Shown: piece by piece, positions 12,310-16,167 of the stretch
Layout of the letters: the number at the start of each line of letters is the position of its first letter
Numbering within the stretch: the stretch's first letter is position 1
NCBI GenBank assembly: GCA_023428035.1
Contig: JAEYZO010000480.1
Location: 1-16,167, forward strand
From: Pseudomonadota bacterium
GTDB taxonomy: Bacteria > Myxococcota_A > Polyangia > Polyangiales > Ga0077539
Reading direction: 5' to 3'
Length of the DNA stretch: 16,167 nt
Translations under genes and position numbers: made by a program
Notes under the pieces: generated by a model
Told to the model about the DNA's origin: nothing
The model's database searches: none
Seen by the model: only the letters and a program-made list of their open reading frames with translations

Positions 12310-12936
12310 ATGGCTCGGTACATTGGACCCGTCTGCAAGCTCTGCCGTCGCGAGAACATGAAGCTGTTCCTCAAGGGGGACCGCTGCATGACCGACAAGT
12401 GCGCCTACGAGCGCCGCCCCTACCCCCCCGGCCAGCACGGCCAGGCGCGGATCAAGTTCAGCGAGTACGGGCTTCGCCTCCGCGAGAAGCAGAAGCTCCG
12501 TCGGATCTACGGCGTGCTCGAGCGCCAGTTCCGCGGGTACTTCGCCGAGGCCGACCGGCTCAAGGGCGTCACGGGCGAGAACCTCCTCGCCCTGCTCGAG
12601 CGCCGGCTCGACAACGTGGTGTACCGCCTGGGCTTCGCCGCCACGCGCTCCGAGGCCCGGCAGCTCGTGCTGCACCACCACGTCACGGTGAACGGCAAGC
12701 GCGTGAACGTGCCCTCGTTCCTCGTGAAGGTCGGCGACAAGGTCGCGATCCGCGAGAAGTCGCGGGAGATCGCCCGCGTGAAGGACTCGGTGCAGGGCTC
12801 CGAGCGCCGCGCGCCCCTCACCTGGCTCGAGCTCGACAAGGAGAGCTTCTCGGGCACCGTGAAGACCCTCCCCGTGCGCGAGGAGGTCGGGCTCGAGATC
12901 AAGGAGCAGCTCATCGTCGAGTTCTACTCGCGCTGA
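12310..12936 (+). CDS. rpsD: 30S ribosomal protein S4, zinc-binding type
   Basis: S4 is the assembly-initiating protein of the small subunit and in E. coli represses the alpha operon. The 208-residue product has the zinc-binding N-terminus: C9, C12, C26 and C31 (CKLC then CMTDKC), absent from the cysteine-free form in many bacteria. The S4 domain is visible as LERRLDNVVYRLGFAATRSE (about 98-117), followed by ARQLVLHHHVTVNGKRVNVP. It ends EIKEQLIVEFYSR, as in homologues. AGGAGAG precedes the ATG. A 77-base gap separates it from rpoA. Confidence 0.97.
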   Translation: MARYIGPVCKLCRRENMKLFLKGDRCMTDKCAYERRPYPPGQHGQARIKFSEYGLRLREKQKLRRIYGVLERQFRGYFAEADRLKGVTGENLLALLERRLDNVVYRLGFAATRSEARQLVLHHHVTVNGKRVNVPSFLVKVGDKVAIREKSREIARVKDSVQGSERRAPLTWLELDKESFSGTVKTLPVREEVGLEIKEQLIVEFYSR

Positions 12937-13013
12937 GCCCTCGCCCGACGTCCCGACAGACCTCGTTCACCGCCACAGACGACACCCGAAGCTTGAAGGG
13001 GAGAGAGACCTCC

Positions 13014-14048
13014 ATGACCCAGTCGATGCAGGCACGCAACTGGCGAGACCTGATCCGCCCCAAGGCCCTCCTCGAGGAGGACCGCGATTCCCACACGGAG
13101 TTCTACGGCAAGTTCGTGTGCGAGCCGCTGGAGCGCGGGTTCGGCATCACCATCGGCAACTCGCTCCGCCGGGTGCTGCTGTCTTCGCTGCAGGGCGCGG
13201 CGATCACCTCGGTGCGCATCGACGGCGCGCTGCACGAGTTCACCACCATCGACGACGTGAAGGAAGACGTCGCGGACATCATCCTCAACCTCAAGGAGGT
13301 GGTGTTCCAGGTGCCCGAGGCGAAGCGGTACACCTTCACCCTCTCGAAGGAGGGCCCGGGGGCCGTGACCGCGGGGGACATCCGCACCGACGCGTCGGCC
13401 AACGTGCGGGTGCTCAACCCGAAGCAGCACATCGCCACCGTGTCGAAGGGCGGCAAGCTCTCGATGGAGGTGGTGGTCGGCCCCGGCCGCGGGTACGTGC
13501 CCGCGGAGCGCAACAAGGACCCGGGCGCGGCCATCGGCTGGGTGGCCATCGACTCGCTCTTCTCGCCGGTGCGCAAGGTGAACTACACGGTCACCAACGC
13601 CCGCGTCGGGCAGATGACCGACTACGACAAGCTCACCCTGGAGGTGTGGACCAACGGCGCCGTGCGACCCCGCGACGCCGTGGCCTACGCCGCGAAGATC
13701 CTCAAGGAGCAGCTCCAGATCTTCATCAACTTCCAGGAGCAGGACGAGGTGGTGGCCGCGCCGATGTCGCAGTCGGAGGAGCCGCTCAACGAGAACCTGT
13801 TCAAGTCCGTCGAGGAGTTCGAGCTCTCGGTGCGCAGCGCGAACTGCCTCCAGAACGCGAACATCTCGTACATCGGCGAGCTCGTGCAGAAGAGCGAGGC
13901 CGACCTGCTGAAGACCAAGAACTTCGGCCGCAAGTCCTTGAAGGAGATCAAGGACAAGCTCACCGAGCTGAACCTCCAGCTGGGCATGCACATCGAGAAC
14001 TGGCCGCAGCTCCTCGAGCGCTGGAAGGCCGAGCACAACCAGATCTGA
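13014..14048 (+). CDS. rpoA: DNA-directed RNA polymerase alpha subunit
   Basis: Alpha nucleates assembly of RNA polymerase and its C-terminal domain contacts UP elements and activators. The 344-residue product has the N-terminal dimer core (LERGFGITIGNSLRRVLLSS, 39-58, and ITSVRIDGALHEFTTIDDV) and the C-terminal domain from about 264. ELSVRSANCLQNANISYIG (270-288) includes Arg274, matching E. coli Arg265, and NFGRKSLKEIKDKL (303-316) completes it. The ATG at 13014 has an AAGGGGAGAGAG ribosome-binding region; a second ATG at 13026 is less well placed. The gene lies between S4 and L17 as in the alpha operon. Confidence 0.98.
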   Translation: MTQSMQARNWRDLIRPKALLEEDRDSHTEFYGKFVCEPLERGFGITIGNSLRRVLLSSLQGAAITSVRIDGALHEFTTIDDVKEDVADIILNLKEVVFQVPEAKRYTFTLSKEGPGAVTAGDIRTDASANVRVLNPKQHIATVSKGGKLSMEVVVGPGRGYVPAERNKDPGAAIGWVAIDSLFSPVRKVNYTVTNARVGQMTDYDKLTLEVWTNGAVRPRDAVAYAAKILKEQLQIFINFQEQDEVVAAPMSQSEEPLNENLFKSVEEFELSVRSANCLQNANISYIGELVQKSEADLLKTKNFGRKSLKEIKDKLTELNLQLGMHIENWPQLLERWKAEHNQI

Positions 14049-14079
14049 TCACCGACCGATACCCCCGAGAGCCACTGCC

Positions 14080-14637
14080 ATGCGCCACATGAACGCCGGA
14101 CGGAAGTTCGACCGCAACGGTTCCAACCGCGCGGCGATGTTCCGCAACCTCGTCGCCAACCTCTTCGCCCACGAGCGCATCGAGACCACGGTGCCCAAGG
14201 CGAAGGAGCTCCGCCGCATCGCCGAGCGGTTGATCACCCGCGCGGCCCGCCTCGGCGCCGACGCCAACGCCGCCGAGCTCACCGGCGACGCCGCCGCGCG
14301 GCGCCTGGCCCTCAAGCGCCAGATCGCCTCCGAGCTCCCGCGCTACACCGAGCGCTGGGTCGACGGCGACCTCGAGCGCATCGACGTGACCGAGCACCTC
14401 TTCCGCGAGATCGCCCCGCGCTTCGTGGGTCGCCAGGGCGGCTACACCCGCATCCTGCGCACCCGCAACCGCCGCGGCGACAACGCCGAGATGGCCTTCA
14501 TCGAGCTGGTGCAGCGCGACCCCCGCGTGGGCCGCACCCGCGCCGGCGAGGGCGCCGAGCTCACCCCCGCCGTCGAGGCCGTCCGCGGTGACGCTCCGCG
14601 CTCGCGCGGCGAGTCGACCGAGACCTCCGAGGGCTGA
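14080..14637 (+). CDS. rplQ: 50S ribosomal protein L17 with insertion and tail
   Basis: L17 is a large-subunit protein at the exit-tunnel rim. The core is clear: MRHMNAGRKFDRNGSNRAAM at the start, IETTVPKAKELRRIAERLIT (35-54), and FREIAPRFVGRQGGYTRIL (108-126) with RRGDNAEMAFIELV. At 185 residues it is longer than the usual 117-140. The extra length is in two places: a middle stretch (about 58-104, including QIASELPRYTERWVDGDLER) that is roughly 20-25 residues longer than expected, and a tail of about 40 residues from 146 rich in Arg, Glu and Ser. It ends the operon. Confidence 0.96.
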   Translation: MRHMNAGRKFDRNGSNRAAMFRNLVANLFAHERIETTVPKAKELRRIAERLITRAARLGADANAAELTGDAAARRLALKRQIASELPRYTERWVDGDLERIDVTEHLFREIAPRFVGRQGGYTRILRTRNRRGDNAEMAFIELVQRDPRVGRTRAGEGAELTPAVEAVRGDAPRSRGESTETSEG

Positions 14638-14648
14638 TCCCCCGCTGC

Positions 14649-14669
14649 CACGGCGCAGCCCTCGCCGTG
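14649..14669 (+). terminator. weak hairpin at the end of the ribosomal operon
   Basis: CACGGCG (14649-14655) pairs perfectly with CGCCGTG (14663-14669) around a CAGCCCT loop, starting 12 bases after the rplQ stop. No T run follows, so termination, if any, would need Rho or another mechanism; this is the only terminator-like structure in the 64-base rplQ-aminotransferase gap. Confidence 0.35.
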
Positions 14670-14701
14670 ATCGTGGCCCCACTCTCCGTTAGGCCGCGGC
14701 G

Positions 14702-16093
14702 ATGACCCCTCCCCCGAAGCCCACCCTCGAACTCCCCTCGGGAGACCTCCTCCCCGCGGTGGGCGTCGGCCTCCCCGGCCCTCGCTCCCGCGAGCTCGTC
14801 GAGGCCCTCTCCCGCGTCGAGTGCCCGGGGCTCACCCTCCGCCGCCGCCGCCGCGCCGAGGCCTCCGGCGCCGACCACGACCCGATCGTGTGGTCCGCCG
14901 CGAAGGGCGCCAACGTGCTCGACGTCGACGGCAACCGCTACGTCGACCTCACCGCGGGCTTCGGCGCGGCGCTCCTCGGTCACGGTCACCCCGCGGTGGT
15001 CTCCGCCGTGCGCGCCCAGGCCGAGCGGATGCTCCACGCCCTCGGCGACGTGTACCCCTCCGACGTGAAGGTCGCCCTCGAAGAGCGCCTCGCCTCCCTC
15101 GCGCCATGGCCGGCGCGGGTGATCCTCGGGCTCTCGGGCGCCGACGCGGTCGAGGCCGCGCTCAAGACCGCCGCCCTCGCGACGGGCCGCCCGGGCGTGC
15201 TCGCCTTCACGGGCGGCTACCACGGGCTCTCCTACGGCGCGCTCGCGGCCTGCGGGTACAAGGCCCTGTTCCGAGAGCCCTTCGCGGGGCAGTTGAACCC
15301 CGCGGTGCGCTTCGCGCCCTTCCCCGCGGTGCGCACGCCGGAGCCCGCCGAGGCGCAGCGCGCGATGGCCGAGACCTTCGACGCGGTCGAGCGCGCGCTC
15401 GCGACGCGCGAGGTGGGCGCGGTGCTGGTGGAGCCCATCCTGGGTCGCGGGGGCGTCGAGGTCCCCCCCGCGGGCTTCATGTCGGCGCTCACGGAGAGGG
15501 CCCACGGGGCGGGCGCGGTGCTCATCGCCGACGAGGTCCAGACCGGCCTGGGCCGCACCGGGCGGCGCTTTCGCTCCGTGACCTCGGCCGCCGTGCCCGA
15601 CGTGATCTGCCTCGGGAAGGCCCTCGGCGGCGGCCTGCCCGTGAGCGCGACGCTGGTGCGCGAAGACCTCGCGGGCGCGTGGGCGAGCGCCAGGGGCGAG
15701 GCGATCCATACGTCGACCTTCCTCGGCAACCCGCTGGGCTGCGCCGCGGCGCTCGCGTCGCTCGACGCGCTTGAGGCCCCCGAGACCATCGCCGCCGTCA
15801 GGGCCACCGCGGTCGCGCTCGAAGAGGCCATCAACGCCGTGCTCAACGACCACCGCCTCGCGGTGCCGCGGCGCAGCTTCGCGCGCTTGATGATCGGCCT
15901 CGCCGTCGAGGGCGGCCCCCGCCGCGCGCTCGCGGTGTGCCGCTCGCTCCTCGAGCGGGGCTACGTCGCCCTCACGGGCGGCGTCGACGGCGACGTGCTC
16001 ACCCTCACGCCGCCGTGCGCGCTAACGCCGCTGCAGGTCGACGGCTTCGTCGTCGCGCTCGCCGACGCGCTGCGCGCGCACCCCGCGTCGTGA
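14702..16093 (+). CDS. class III PLP-dependent aminotransferase
   Basis: This 463-residue enzyme belongs to the class III (4-aminobutyrate/ornithine type) fold-type I aminotransferases. Conserved elements are DVDGNRYVDLTAGFGAALLGHGHP (about 74-97), SGADAVEAALKTA (145-157, phosphate-binding turn), GGYHGLSYG (171-179), VEPILGRGG (243-251), ADEVQTGLGRTGRRF (276-290, cofactor-ring Asp277), and GKALGGGLPVS (305-315) where Lys306 is the likely PLP Schiff-base lysine. HTSTFLGNPLGCAAAL (336-351) matches the second-subunit phosphate loop. The donor and acceptor substrates cannot be assigned from this sequence. The N-terminal 50 residues are less conserved. No strong ribosome-binding site is visible at 14702. 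The stop overlaps the next start by GTGA, so the two are likely co-translated. Confidence 0.9.
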   Translation: MTPPPKPTLELPSGDLLPAVGVGLPGPRSRELVEALSRVECPGLTLRRRRRAEASGADHDPIVWSAAKGANVLDVDGNRYVDLTAGFGAALLGHGHPAVVSAVRAQAERMLHALGDVYPSDVKVALEERLASLAPWPARVILGLSGADAVEAALKTAALATGRPGVLAFTGGYHGLSYGALAACGYKALFREPFAGQLNPAVRFAPFPAVRTPEPAEAQRAMAETFDAVERALATREVGAVLVEPILGRGGVEVPPAGFMSALTERAHGAGAVLIADEVQTGLGRTGRRFRSVTSAAVPDVICLGKALGGGLPVSATLVREDLAGAWASARGEAIHTSTFLGNPLGCAAALASLDALEAPETIAAVRATAVALEEAINAVLNDHRLAVPRRSFARLMIGLAVEGGPRRALAVCRSLLERGYVALTGGVDGDVLTLTPPCALTPLQVDGFVVALADALRAHPAS

Positions 16094-16167
16094 CCGGCCG
16101 CTGGCTCGACGTCGAGGGCGCCTCGCTCTGGGGGCGCGTCCGCGCGCTGACGCGCTCTCCCTGGAGC
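16090..16167 (+). CDS. start of an unidentified ORF, truncated by the window end
   Basis: A GTG at 16090 overlaps the aminotransferase stop by 4 bases (GTGA) and opens a frame of 26 codons to the end of the window with no stop. The visible sequence is TGRWLDVEGASLWGRVRALT after the initiator, with high G/C third positions. No family can be recognised from this fragment. The overlap suggests translational coupling to the aminotransferase. Confidence 0.5.
   Translation, partial: MTGRWLDVEGASLWGRVRALTRSPWS

Noticed and set aside
12399..13013. Upstream extension of the rpoA frame
   Set aside because: It overlaps rpsD in another frame and lacks similarity to alpha; the family N-terminus starts at 13014.
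1..16167. CRISPR array, IS element or prophage
   Set aside because: No regularly spaced direct repeats with unique spacers, no transposase or phage-type gene was recognised.

Overview
This window is almost entirely a ribosomal-protein super-operon (the distal part of the S10 cluster, all of spc, and alpha) from a very high-GC Gram-negative bacterium, with a short accessory stretch on its left flank. The third-codon-position bias toward G/C is extreme throughout. S14 is the zinc (type Z, 61 aa) form and S4 keeps its four zinc cysteines. A Tat-exported low-complexity protein and Lys/Ala/Pro-rich tails on several ribosomal proteins are also present. Together these suggest a myxobacterium-like lineage (Myxococcota, perhaps Polyangia). 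That placement is inference from style and gene order, not a database match.

Layout. Positions 1-489 hold the end (or all) of an unrecognised ORF. Positions 557-1666 encode a fusion of a NimA/pyridoxamine-oxidase-like flavin split barrel with a GNAT acetyltransferase. Converging on it (minus strand, 1660-2031) is a 123-residue Tat-signal protein whose mature part is three copies of a TDxDPxDxVGxG repeat, the outer two bracketed by cysteines. A tRNA-Leu(CAA) follows on the minus strand (2171-2257). Its promoter region lies back to back with a sigma70-like promoter (about 2359-2386) that probably drives the ribosomal operon.

From 2534 to 14637 all genes are on the plus strand and tightly packed: rplV-rpsC-rplP-rpmC-rpsQ-rplN-rplX-rplE-rpsN-rpsH-rplF-rplR-rpsE-rpmD-rplO-secY-adk-infA-rpmJ-rpsM-rpsK-rpsD-rpoA-rplQ. 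The operon supplies subunit proteins for both ribosomal subunits, the SecY translocon channel, adenylate kinase, IF-1 and RNA polymerase alpha. Two things break the textbook arrangement: the cluster begins at rplV with no rpsJ-rplC-rplD-rplW-rplB-rpsS in front of it, and map is missing between adk and infA. Four intergenic gaps (rplX-rplE, rplF-rplR, rplO-secY, infA-rpmJ) contain inverted repeats that could tune the operon.

After rplQ comes a class III PLP aminotransferase (14702-16093), overlapped by 4 bases by the start of another ORF that runs off the window.

The most interesting items are the Tat-exported TDxDPxD-repeat protein, the operon truncated at rplV beside a tRNA, and lineage-specific additions to core ribosomal proteins: a roughly 16-residue insertion in the S3 KH domain, a 60-residue histone-H1-like N-terminal tail on L5, and insertions plus a tail in L17. 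I saw no clear defence system, CRISPR array, IS element or prophage.
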